A stretch of 64,000 nucleotides of DNA from Cryobacterium sp. PH31-L1 (GTDB taxonomy: Bacteria; Actinomycetota; Actinomycetes; Actinomycetales; Microbacteriaceae): contig NZ_JASISM010000002.1 of the NCBI RefSeq assembly GCF_030063145.1, forward strand, positions 453,843-517,842. Reading direction: 5' to 3'. The notes under the pieces were generated by a model. That model was given only the letters and a program-made list of their open reading frames with translations, did not search any database and was not told the origin of the DNA. How positions within the stretch are numbered: position 1 is the first letter of the stretch; every line of letters begins with the position of its first letter. Below, piece by piece: positions 44,496-52,511 of this stretch. A program made the position numbers and the translations under genes.

Positions 44496-45275
44496 TCATT
44501 CCGCTCCCCCTGATGCGTCCTGATCGGGCGTCGAACCGGCCCCGAGCGGTACCGGATCGAACCGATACCCGACCCCCCACACCGTATTCACGAGCAGCGG
44601 ATGCGCGGGGTCGGCCTCAATCTTCTCGCGCAGGCGTCGCACGTGCACGGTCACCGTGGACAGGTCTCCGAATTCCCAGCCCCACACCGAACGCAGCAAC
44701 TCCTCGCGGGTCAGCACCCGCGACGGCCGCCAGATCAGATAGGCAAGCAGGTCGAATTCCCGGCTCGTGAGCACGAGCGGCTTGTTGCGCAGCCGGATTT
44801 CGTGTGCGGCGAGGTTGAGCGAGAACTCGCCGGCGTCGAGGATCCCCTCCGGAATGGATTCGGTGCCGCTCCGCCGCAATACTGACTGAACCCGCAGTAC
44901 CAGCTCGCGCGGCGAGAATGGTTTCACGAGGTAGTCGTCCGCGCCGGCCTCGAGGCCTTCGATGCGATGCTCTTCCTCGCCGAGTGCGGTCAGCATGATC
45001 ACCGGCAGCGCGCCCCAGTTCACGCGAATGCGCCGGCACACCTCGATGCCATCGAGCAGCGGAAGCATGCGGTCGAGCACAATGAGGTCCGGCTGAGCGA
45101 GTTCGGCGTGGCGCAGGCCGGCGAGCCCGTCGACGGTTTCATCCACGACGAATCCGGCGGCTCGCAGATACTGCCCGACCACCTCGGAAACCGTCGGGTC
45201 GTCCTCGATGAGGAGCACGCGACGGCCGGCGAGGGCATCCGCTCGTGGCGGCGCGAAATATTGAGAGGGGGACAC
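44496..45275 (-). CDS. OmpR/PhoB-family response regulator
   Basis: 259 residues. Receiver domain with LLIEDDPTV (acidic pair ~25-26), phospho-acceptor Asp68 in LIVLDRMLP, Thr in MLTAL and Lys118 in LVKPFSP. The C-terminal winged helix (EFDLLAYLIWRPSRVLTREELL, VTVHVRRLREKIE, VWGVGYRF) binds DNA. It is first in the operon with the kinase at 43241. The divergent GT2/DUF2064 cassette begins 270 bases away and is a candidate target, though no repeat resembling a binding site stands out. Confidence 0.92.
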   Translation of the reverse strand: MSPSQYFAPPRADALAGRRVLLIEDDPTVSEVVGQYLRAAGFVVDETVDGLAGLRHAELAQPDLIVLDRMLPLLDGIEVCRRIRVNWGALPVIMLTALGEEEHRIEGLEAGADDYLVKPFSPRELVLRVQSVLRRSGTESIPEGILDAGEFSLNLAAHEIRLRNKPLVLTSREFDLLAYLIWRPSRVLTREELLRSVWGWEFGDLSTVTVHVRRLREKIEADPAHPLLVNTVWGVGYRFDPVPLGAGSTPDQDASGGAE

Positions 45276-45543
45276 CCCTTCAGACTAGGCGCGCGCTCCC
45301 CGTACCGCGCGGGGCGCGCGCACCCGTTCTCGCTTCCACCCAGCGGATGCCCCGCCTCACGCCGTCTCTCCCAACCGCGCGGGGCACGGGCCCCGTTCCC
45401 GGCCCAGCTTATGATCTGAGCCCGGTCCCGAAGGTCGAGCCGCCCCGACGCACGCGCCTCCTCACACCAAACACCCAGAAAACTTCAGCGTTTCGTAACC
45501 TCTTTCGCCCCGAAGCCCCAGACCCCGCACTTAGGGTCGAAGA

Positions 45544-46263
45544 ATGATCGAGATTCAGGTAGACGTTGTGTTGCCCTGTCTGAATGAGGCGCAAGCTCTG
45601 CCGTGGATCCTCGAACGAATGCCCGCCGGCTACCGCGCGATCGTCGTGGACAACGGGTCGACTGATGGATCCGCCGACCTCGCCCGCACGCTCGGCGCCC
45701 ATGTCGTGCACGAATCCCGCCGCGGATTCGGCGCGGCCGCCCACGCGGGCCTGCTCGCCGCGACCGCACCAATCGTGGCGTTCTGCGATGCCGATGCCTC
45801 AATGGATCCCCGCGATCTATCGCTCGTGGTCGACCCGATCCGTGCCGACGAGGCCGATCTCGTGCTCGGCCGCCGCCGCCCGACGACCCGCACTGCCTGG
45901 CCTCCGCATGCCCGTTTAGCAAATACCTATCTTTCTTGGCGACTGCGCCGAATAACAGGTGTGAACATCCATGATCTCGGCCCCATGCGAGCGGCCCGCC
46001 GCGACGACCTCCTCGCCCTCGAACTAGTCGATCGCCGCAGCGGGTATCCGCTCGAGATGGTTCTCGGCGCGGCGAAAGGCAACTGGCGCATCTGCGAAGT
46101 CGACACCGGGTATTCGCCGCGTATCGGCCGCAGCAAGGTGACCGGCACCGTGCGCGGCACCCTCACCGCCATCAAGGACATGTCCGGGCTGCTCCGAGCC
46201 AACACCGCCAGCAGCTCCACCACCACCCCCGGCACACCCGACACCAACGAGGCCCGCTCATGA
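45544..46263 (+). CDS. GT2 glycosyltransferase (DPM1-like, soluble)
   Basis: 239 residues. VVLPCLNEAQALPWIL, VDNGSTDGS (~36-44), GFGAAAHAGL and FCDADASMDP (~81-90) form the GT2 catalytic pattern; NIHDLGPMRAARRDDLLAL follows. It resembles the polyprenyl-phosphate mannosyltransferase-like proteins paired with DUF2064 enzymes. Its stop overlaps the DUF2064 ATG (ATGA), giving a tightly coupled trio with the next two genes. Confidence 0.86.
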   Translation: MIEIQVDVVLPCLNEAQALPWILERMPAGYRAIVVDNGSTDGSADLARTLGAHVVHESRRGFGAAAHAGLLAATAPIVAFCDADASMDPRDLSLVVDPIRADEADLVLGRRRPTTRTAWPPHARLANTYLSWRLRRITGVNIHDLGPMRAARRDDLLALELVDRRSGYPLEMVLGAAKGNWRICEVDTGYSPRIGRSKVTGTVRGTLTAIKDMSGLLRANTASSSTTTPGTPDTNEARS

Positions 46264-46943
46264 CCGCAATCGTCGTCATCGCCAAGGAATGCCTGCCCGG
46301 CAAAGTCAAGACACGCCTGCACCCGCCGCTTTCGCTCGAGCAGGCCGCCGAGCTCGCCGCCGCCAGCCTCGCCGACACCCTCGCGGTCGCCGCCCAGCTA
46401 CCCGCTACCCGCCACATCCTCGCTTTCGACGGTGTGACCCCGCCGCCGGAGGCATCCGGTTGGGAGATTCTGCCGCAGACCTCCGGCGGCCTCGACGAGC
46501 GCCTCGCCGCCATCTTCGACCACCTCGGCGAGCCGACCCTCCTGCTCGGCATGGACACGCCTCAAATCAGCGCCGAACTGCTCGCCCCCGTCTTCACCGG
46601 CTGGGGCGACGAAACGGATGCCTGGTTCGGCCCCGCAGACGATGGCGGTTTCTGGGCGCTCGCCCTCAGAAACCCGACCGGTGCGCTGCTTCGCGGCATC
46701 CCGATGAGCCGCGCCGACACCGGTGCCCACCAGCTCCAACGCCTCGATCGGGCGGGCCTCACCGCCGGCCTGCTGCCCTCGCTCACCGACATCGACACCA
46801 TAACGGATGCCCACACCGTCGCGTCCATCGCCCCCCACACCCGGTTCGCGCGTGCTTTCGCGGAGGTGACGGCATCCGCTCTGAAAACGACTGCCGACCT
46901 GCTCGCTTCCGACATTCGTCTTCTCAGCGGGACCCGCTCGTGA
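46260..46943 (+). CDS. DUF2064 / TIGR04282 glycosyltransferase-like protein
   Basis: 227 residues. TAIVVIAKECLPGKVKTRLHPPLS is the diagnostic N-terminus (nucleotidyltransferase-like GT-A fold with PG-x-VKTRL), followed by LLGMDTPQI and GPADDGGFWALAL, the latter probably binding a nucleotide-sugar and metal. The biological substrate of this family is not established. It lies between a GT2 and a methyltransferase with start/stop overlaps on both sides, which argues for one pathway. Confidence 0.87.
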   Translation: MTAIVVIAKECLPGKVKTRLHPPLSLEQAAELAAASLADTLAVAAQLPATRHILAFDGVTPPPEASGWEILPQTSGGLDERLAAIFDHLGEPTLLLGMDTPQISAELLAPVFTGWGDETDAWFGPADDGGFWALALRNPTGALLRGIPMSRADTGAHQLQRLDRAGLTAGLLPSLTDIDTITDAHTVASIAPHTRFARAFAEVTASALKTTADLLASDIRLLSGTRS

Positions 46944-47701
46944 CCCTCGTCTCGCCGCGCCTGCGGGAACAACCCGAAGACGCGGCCGCCAACGACGTCG
47001 ACCGTGCCACGACCGAGCGCTTTCGCCGGCCGACCACGTTCGGTGCCGGCGGATCCGAACCGTATGCCCAGGCGTTGCAGAGCGACGACAACGTGCTCTA
47101 CCTGCACGGCCACCGCGCCGATGCCGATCCGAGCACGCCCGCGCGCGTATCGACGATGCACGCCGGGCGCTGGAGCGCCGGAGCCGATGCAATCGACCGT
47201 TCCCTGCTCGCCGGCCTCGCCGGACCGGTGCTCGACATCGGCTGCGGGCCGGGTCGCATGATCCAGGCAGCGATCGACGAGGGGCTCGACGCCCTCGGCG
47301 TCGATGTCTCGCCGACCGCCGTGCGCATCGCCCTCGCGGCCGGACTCGCCGTGCTGCAGCGCTCCGTCTTCGACGACATTCCGCTGGCGGGAACCTGGGG
47401 GACCCTGCTTCTCGTCGACGGCAACATCGGCATCGGCGGCGATCCCGACGCCCTGCTCGAGCGCTGCGTGTTTCTGCTCGCCGCCGACGGCGTGCTGGTC
47501 GTTGAGGTGAACCGCGACCCCGAGCACGACGTCGCCTACGAGGGCACCCTGCACGACGCCGCCGGCCACACGAGCGACGCGTTCCCGTGGGCCGAGATCG
47601 GGGTCAATGCCCTGCTCCGCCGGGCCGCTAAGGTCGGACTCATTCAGGTCGCCGAATGGACCAGGGGTGGGCGCTCCTTCGTTCGCCTCGCCCGCGCCTG
47701 A
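46940..47701 (+). CDS. SAM-dependent methyltransferase (class I)
   Basis: 253 residues from the GTG at 46940 overlapping the previous stop; a longer frame through that gene is rejected. VLDIGCGPGRMIQAAIDEGLDALGVDVS is SAM motif I plus the ribose-binding Asp; LLVDGNIGIGGDP and GVLVVEVNRDPEHD follow. The N-terminal ~80 residues include FGAGGSEPYAQAL and lie outside the usual fold. The target is unknown; in this cassette it could methylate the product of the GT2/DUF2064 pair. A family B repeat follows its stop. Confidence 0.85.
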   Translation: MTLVSPRLREQPEDAAANDVDRATTERFRRPTTFGAGGSEPYAQALQSDDNVLYLHGHRADADPSTPARVSTMHAGRWSAGADAIDRSLLAGLAGPVLDIGCGPGRMIQAAIDEGLDALGVDVSPTAVRIALAAGLAVLQRSVFDDIPLAGTWGTLLLVDGNIGIGGDPDALLERCVFLLAADGVLVVEVNRDPEHDVAYEGTLHDAAGHTSDAFPWAEIGVNALLRRAAKVGLIQVAEWTRGGRSFVRLARA

Positions 47702-47713
47702 CCCCGCTTCTGT

Positions 47714-47780
47714 CCGGGCCCGGGCCCGGAAACTGGGCCCATGCTAGATCATGGTCCCAGTTCCCCAAGCTGGGCCCGGG
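47714..47780. repeat. Dispersed repeat, family B copy 3
   Basis: CCGGGCCCGGGCCCGGAAA then ACTGGGCCCATGCTAGATC, ATGGTCCCAGTTCCCC and GCTGGGCCCGGGGG. The arms CTGGGCCCA and TGGTCCCAG pair around a short loop. It starts 13 bases after the methyltransferase stop. Confidence 0.8.
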
Positions 47781-47857
47781 GGCTCCACAACTCGAGAGCA
47801 ATAGGGCCAGCACTAATGAAGCGGCGGCGGCACGGTATTCGCGGGGTTGCGAGTCTA

Positions 47858-47910
47858 GAGGAGTTCACAGGACCTACGCACGCTTTTCGCGCAGGTCCTG
47901 TGAACACCTC
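47858..47910. terminator. Long hairpin between convergent genes
   Basis: Arms GAGG-A-GTTCACAGGACCT-A-CGC (47858-47879) and GCG-C-AGGTCCTGTGAAC-A-CCTC (47889-47910) pair over 20 of 22 bases. The loop contains TTTT. The site between two converging genes fits a bidirectional terminator; a protein-binding palindrome is also possible. Confidence 0.55.
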
Positions 47911-48014
47911 AATGTCTGAGCGAGAGCGGATGCCGTGTCGCCGACGCGGGTCGCCTCGGGGCAGCGCGTCGCCTCTGAAAAACGGGCCGCCTCTCACCTC
48001 GACGCGCCCCGACT

Positions 48015-48533
48015 TCACCGCCCAGAGTCGTCCGGAAAACCCACGTCCGGTCGTCGCCCGCGCAGAAACGCCCACACCGACAGCCCCACGGTCACCACCG
48101 CGAGAACCAGCCAGAAGATCCCCAAATTGAGCCCGTAATTCAGCGGCAGCACGGTCGGATTCGCCGGCGCGAAGTTCTTCGCCACAATCAGCGGCACCGC
48201 GACCAGCGAGACCACAGACCCCACGACAATCCCGCCCTCCACGATCGCAATGATCGTTCCCGTCGCCCGGCGTCCGACCCGTCGCAGCGCGATTCCGAAC
48301 GCAAACACGATCGGAGCCAGAATCGCATCGTGCAGCACGATCGCCGCCGCAATCCACAGCGCCACTCCGGGAATGCGGGTCAGCCGCACCGAATCGAACA
48401 TCACGAACGCGCCCCAGGCCAGCATCAGCACGCCAACACCCACCAGCACCAAACGGATGCTGCGCATCCGTTGACCCGTCGACGCCTCGATTCCAGCCGG
48501 CGGCGGATTCAAGCCGCCCATCAACGACGTCAT
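48015..48533 (-). CDS. Hypothetical membrane protein
   Basis: 172 residues from the ATG at 48533, which shares a base with the stop of the upstream Mo-enzyme gene (TGATG) and has GAGG in front. An ATG at 48560 would add nine residues but lacks a ribosome binding site. Four hydrophobic helices are visible (RLVLVGVGVLMLAWGAFVMF onward). No family is recognised. Coupling to the cytochrome b/Mo protein suggests it serves that complex, perhaps as a membrane subunit. Confidence 0.7.
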   Translation of the reverse strand: MTSLMGGLNPPPAGIEASTGQRMRSIRLVLVGVGVLMLAWGAFVMFDSVRLTRIPGVALWIAAAIVLHDAILAPIVFAFGIALRRVGRRATGTIIAIVEGGIVVGSVVSLVAVPLIVAKNFAPANPTVLPLNYGLNLGIFWLVLAVVTVGLSVWAFLRGRRPDVGFPDDSGR

Positions 48534-49786
48534 CAGATCGCCTCGATTCTGCTCAGCCATTTGGTCTGCAACACACCGGGCCGACCAGGCGCGATCATTC
48601 GCGCCGGATACCCGTGCTCGAGGTCGAGCGTCTCGCCGTTCAGCTCGAGCGCTACCAGTGTGAGCGGGTCGCGCACATACTCGCGCCCGATCTGGGTCTT
48701 GCTGAAACTGCCGCGTTCTTCGAGGCTGATCAGGCGAAACGACGTGTCCGGGTCGGCGCTCATCAGATCGGCGAGGTCACGCAACCGCACGCCGCGCCAC
48801 GAAGCCATCTGACTCCAGCCCTCCACACAGGCGATCGGCAGTCGCACGGACGTCTGCGGCAGCGCGAGCAGCTCGTCCCGGGTGAACGAGCGCTCGGTGC
48901 CGGAGACCGCGAGCGTGAGGGTCCATGCTGGGGCCATGGCGGCATCGGCTACCTTGGCCTGTTCGCTCGTGCGGTTCACCGGAACTCCCTGCTGGCCGAC
49001 GCCCTTTTTGCGCGGCCCGAACAGGTTGACCGCGTTCAGCGGCGTGAAGGTCTGCCCGGCGGTGAGCCCGACGACGGCGGTGGTGGCCACACCGACAGTG
49101 GTGAGAAAACCGCGCCGACTGACCCTCGAAGCAGTGCGCGGCGTCGCGTCGATGTAGTCGAGCACACGCCCGGTCACACCATTGGGGCGAGTCGTGCCCC
49201 ACAGGCGCACGGCCTCGGCATCGGAACCGCGGTCACCAGACACCGCATCGGAAAGGTGATCGGGCTCGTCTAAAGATTTGCTCCAGTACCGCGTGATCAC
49301 CGGCAGCTTGACCGCGATGTGGATGATCAACAGCCCGATCAGCACCCAGCCCAGAGCGAAATGTACCTGCCGAAACGGAAACGGCCACGGATACCACTGG
49401 TAGGTATTGAGCAGCCCGATTGTGATCTGCACGAGCGAGGCTCCCACGAACAGGGCGATCGACGCGCGCTCGAGAAAATGCACGAAGCCGCGGACCGGGG
49501 GATACGCGAACAGGTCGGGAAAAACGATGTACAACTTGGCCAGCAGCAGCGGAAAGCAGGCGATGCCGGTGATGATGTGGGTGCCTTGGGTGACCTGGTA
49601 GAGAAATTCCGGCCGGGTCGCAAAGCGCATCCAGTCGAGCGGTTCCTGTAGAAAGTGGCTGTACAGGCCGGTGCCGAAGCAGATCAGAAAGGCGGCGCCG
49701 AGTAGCCGGCCGATCACGGTCGCCATGCGCGGATTGCGCACCGGCGACGCCAGCGCTCGCTGGGCCTCGTACATCAATCGCCTCAT
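48533..49786 (-). CDS. Cytochrome b-like / sulfite-oxidase-type molybdopterin fusion protein
   Basis: 417 residues. The first ~190 form about five membrane helices with His pairs (THIITGIACF, RQVHFALGWVLIGLLIIHIAV) like a heme-binding cytochrome b. After a linker, an internal SRRGFLTTVGVATTAVVGL segment looks like a twin-arginine signal and anchors the C-terminal domain. That domain has LPIACVEGWSQMASWRGV, the sulfite-oxidase-fold motif with the Mo-ligating Cys, and GYPARMIAPGRPGVLQTKW. Electrons would pass between the outer Mo centre and the quinone pool. The natural substrate is unknown. Confidence 0.82.
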   Translation of the reverse strand: MRRLMYEAQRALASPVRNPRMATVIGRLLGAAFLICFGTGLYSHFLQEPLDWMRFATRPEFLYQVTQGTHIITGIACFPLLLAKLYIVFPDLFAYPPVRGFVHFLERASIALFVGASLVQITIGLLNTYQWYPWPFPFRQVHFALGWVLIGLLIIHIAVKLPVITRYWSKSLDEPDHLSDAVSGDRGSDAEAVRLWGTTRPNGVTGRVLDYIDATPRTASRVSRRGFLTTVGVATTAVVGLTAGQTFTPLNAVNLFGPRKKGVGQQGVPVNRTSEQAKVADAAMAPAWTLTLAVSGTERSFTRDELLALPQTSVRLPIACVEGWSQMASWRGVRLRDLADLMSADPDTSFRLISLEERGSFSKTQIGREYVRDPLTLVALELNGETLDLEHGYPARMIAPGRPGVLQTKWLSRIEAI

Positions 49787-49897
49787 ACTTCTATTGCACC
49801 ACCAGACCGCGCCCAGACGGCAGAAAATTCCTTACGATGTGCGGGTGCATGGGTGAATGGGCCCGCAAAAGTCACGACCCATGAGACAGACTGAAGC

Positions 49898-51289
49898 GTG
49901 CGCATAACGATCATCGCTGCCCTGCTGGTACTCAGCGCTGCCCTCACCGCGTTCAGCGTGCTCACATTCGACCTGTTCAACCCCGACCGCGATGAGGTGC
50001 AGCTCGTGCTGGTCACGAGCGCGCTCTGGCTGCTCTTCGGCCTCGCCTTCTGGCTGTTGCGCCGCGTCCGGGGCAAAGCGGTCGTTGCGCTGATCCTCGC
50101 CGGTTCCGCCCTGATCGGTGGCGCAGCCATGGTCGGCCCACCGAACACGAGCACCGACTCGGCCCGCTACGCCTGGGACGGCATCGTCCAAACCAACGGC
50201 ATCAGCCCCTACGCCTTCACCCCAGCGGATGCCCGCCTCGATTCTCTCAGACCCGACTGGCTCTTCCCCGCACCCCAGACCAACGCCGCGGGCAAAGAAG
50301 TCTGCGACGGCGAACGCATCGTGCGCGCCCGCACGACCGACGGTGACCTGCTGTGCTCGGCACTCAACCGCACCGCCGTACCCACGATCTACCCGCCGGC
50401 CAGCGAGATCTTTTTCGCCGGCGTGCGTTTTCTCACCGGACCGGGGCCGGAATACTGGCCGCTGCAGCTCGCCGGCCTGGTGCTGAGCCTCGGCACCAGC
50501 GTCATGCTGCTGATCGGCATGCGCCGCCGTGGCCTCGATCAGAGAAACGCGGCCCTGTGGGCCTGGTGTCCGCTCGTGGCGACCGAAGCCATCACCAACT
50601 CGCACGTCGACATGCTCGGCGTCATTTTCGTGGTCGCGGTCGTGTTCCTGGTCTCGAGCAAGAAAGTCTGGCGCGGCGGCATCATGCTCGGAATCGCGAT
50701 CGGCACCAAACTCATCCCCGTGCTGGCGGCGCCGGCGCTGCTGAAACGGGGCGGGTGGCGCATGGTGGTGGCATCCGTTCTGAGTTTCGCTCTGCTGTAC
50801 CTGCCCTATGTGCTGGCCACCGGAATCGGCGTGCTCGGCTACCTGCCCGGCTACCTCACCGAAGAGGGTTACCAGGACGGATCGCGGTTCGCACTGGTGT
50901 CTCTGGTCGCGCCGGGGGCATCCGCTGTGATCGTCGCCGGTGTTATTCTGGCGATCGTCGCCGGTCTCGTTATCATCAAGACCGACCAGAACCGGCCCTG
51001 GGTCGGCCAGCTCGTGATGATCGGCGCGACCCTGCTCGTGCTCAGCCCCCGCTACCCCTGGTATGCGTTGTTGCTGCTACCGTTCGTGGCGCTCAGTGGC
51101 CGCTGGGAATGGCTGCTCGTGCCGATGGCGCTCACCCTGCGGTTGCTCCTGCCGAACCCACTTGTCACCCAGGTGTCGATCGCGGTCGCGGTCATCGTGA
51201 TCGTGGCCGTCTCGCTGCGCCGCGCCGGCCCGGGTGCGCTCAAGCGGATGCTGCCAGCCCGCCTGACCACCGTTCACGGCGCTCGCTAG
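49898..51289 (+). CDS. GT87/DUF2029-type polyprenyl-phosphate mannosyltransferase-like
   Basis: 463 residues with about 11 membrane helices. The outer-loop signature STDSARYAWDGIVQTNGISPYAF is that of actinobacterial GT-C mannosyltransferases that elongate lipomannan-type glycans. NRTAVPTIYPPASEIFF and a later ITNSHVDMLGV loop also fit. It would use a polyprenyl-phosphate sugar on the outer face, which the DPM-like GT2 at 45544 could supply. It is divergent from the Mo-enzyme gene. Confidence 0.82.
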   Translation: MRITIIAALLVLSAALTAFSVLTFDLFNPDRDEVQLVLVTSALWLLFGLAFWLLRRVRGKAVVALILAGSALIGGAAMVGPPNTSTDSARYAWDGIVQTNGISPYAFTPADARLDSLRPDWLFPAPQTNAAGKEVCDGERIVRARTTDGDLLCSALNRTAVPTIYPPASEIFFAGVRFLTGPGPEYWPLQLAGLVLSLGTSVMLLIGMRRRGLDQRNAALWAWCPLVATEAITNSHVDMLGVIFVVAVVFLVSSKKVWRGGIMLGIAIGTKLIPVLAAPALLKRGGWRMVVASVLSFALLYLPYVLATGIGVLGYLPGYLTEEGYQDGSRFALVSLVAPGASAVIVAGVILAIVAGLVIIKTDQNRPWVGQLVMIGATLLVLSPRYPWYALLLLPFVALSGRWEWLLVPMALTLRLLLPNPLVTQVSIAVAVIVIVAVSLRRAGPGALKRMLPARLTTVHGAR

Positions 51290-51470
51290 AGTTCGGGCGC
51301 CCGCACCACCGCGTGCCCACTGCACGAACCAGTGCCGAGAGCCGGGCAGCCTACGTGTAACACAGAGTTCATACGCCTGACAGCTGCGAAACGGATGCCG
51401 TCCACCTCGGTTCCTTAACGTGAGCAGATGCACGCCCGTCGGCGCGCTTCGATCCACGAAAGAGTGCCGG

Positions 51471-52511
51471 ATGCGCAAGATTCTGATCATCGCGGCGGCT
51501 GCCGCCCTCAGCACCGTTCTGGTCGGTGGTGTTGTGGCGGCCGCGCAGGGGGAGCCGGCGCCGGCCGCGCAGACACCCCGTGCGACACCACTCGCACCGT
51601 TCGACCTGCAATCCCACCGCGGCGGGCGCGGCGAACACACCGAAGAGAGCCTCGCCGCCTTTGCCGCCTCGCTCGAATTGGGCGTCAGCACCCTCGAGCT
51701 CGACACCCACCTCACGGCCGACGACGCCATCGTGGTCTGGCACGACGACGTGCTCACAGCGACCAAGTGCCGCGACAGGGATGCCGCCTTCCGCGGCGAC
51801 CCGCAATTTCCCTACGCCGGCAGCCGGGTGCGCGAGTTGACCCTGGAGCAGATTCAAACGCTCGATTGCGGCTACCAGCAGCTTCCGGGCTACCCGGAGC
51901 AGCAGAACGTGCCGGGAAACATTATTGCCGAACTCGCCGACTTGTTCGCGCTCGTCGACGTTTACCAAGCCGACACCGTGCAGCTCAACATCGAGACCTA
52001 GATCGAGACCCCCGGCCCCTCGGGCGCCGACGAAATGAAGGCGCTCACCCGCGCCGTCGTCGCCGAGATCGACGCCTCCGGCCGCGCCGACCGGGTGACG
52101 GTGCAGAGCTTCGACTGGGCGTCCCTCAACCTCGTGCGTGAAATCGCCCCCGAGCTGCGGCTCGCCGCCCTCGCCCAGGACGACGACTGGCTCGAAGTGG
52201 GCCGGCCCGGGGCGAGCGTGCATCTGGGCGGCATCGACATCGACGACTACGACGGATCCGTCGCCCGCGCTGCTGCCGCCGCAGGCTACGACACCCTCTC
52301 GCCGACTTTCAAGACGGTCACGCCCGAGCTCGTGGCCGATGCGCACTCCGCCGGACTGCCCGTCATCCCCTGGACGGTCAGCGAGACCGCGCTCATGCAC
52401 ACCCTCATCGACCTGGGAGTCGACGGCATTATCACCGACTATCCCACCCGACTGCGCGCCGTGCTGACCGAGCGCGGCCTCACCCTCCCGACCGCCTACC
52501 CCGCGCTGTGA
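51471..52511 (+). pseudogene. Glycerophosphodiester phosphodiesterase broken by an in-frame TAG
   Basis: Both halves are in one frame: residues 1-176 (51471-51998), then TAG at 51999-52001, then sequence continuing to 52511. The N-terminal half has a signal peptide and the active-site start DLQSHRGGRGEHTEESLAAF and LELDTHLTADDAIVVWHDD. After the stop come VQSFDWASLN and VIPWTV...GVDGIITDYPTRL, the end of the GDPD barrel. The stop stands where family members usually have Lys in NIETK, so an A-to-T change in AAG explains it. It would have cleaved glycerophosphodiesters or teichoic acid outside the cell. Confidence 0.8.

Larger units (their letters stand above)
47702..48014. other. Convergent non-coding stretch with repeat and hairpin
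   Basis: About 310 bases between converging genes. It holds the family B repeat at 47714-47780 and the long hairpin at 47858-47910. No gene is supported. Confidence 0.7.
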
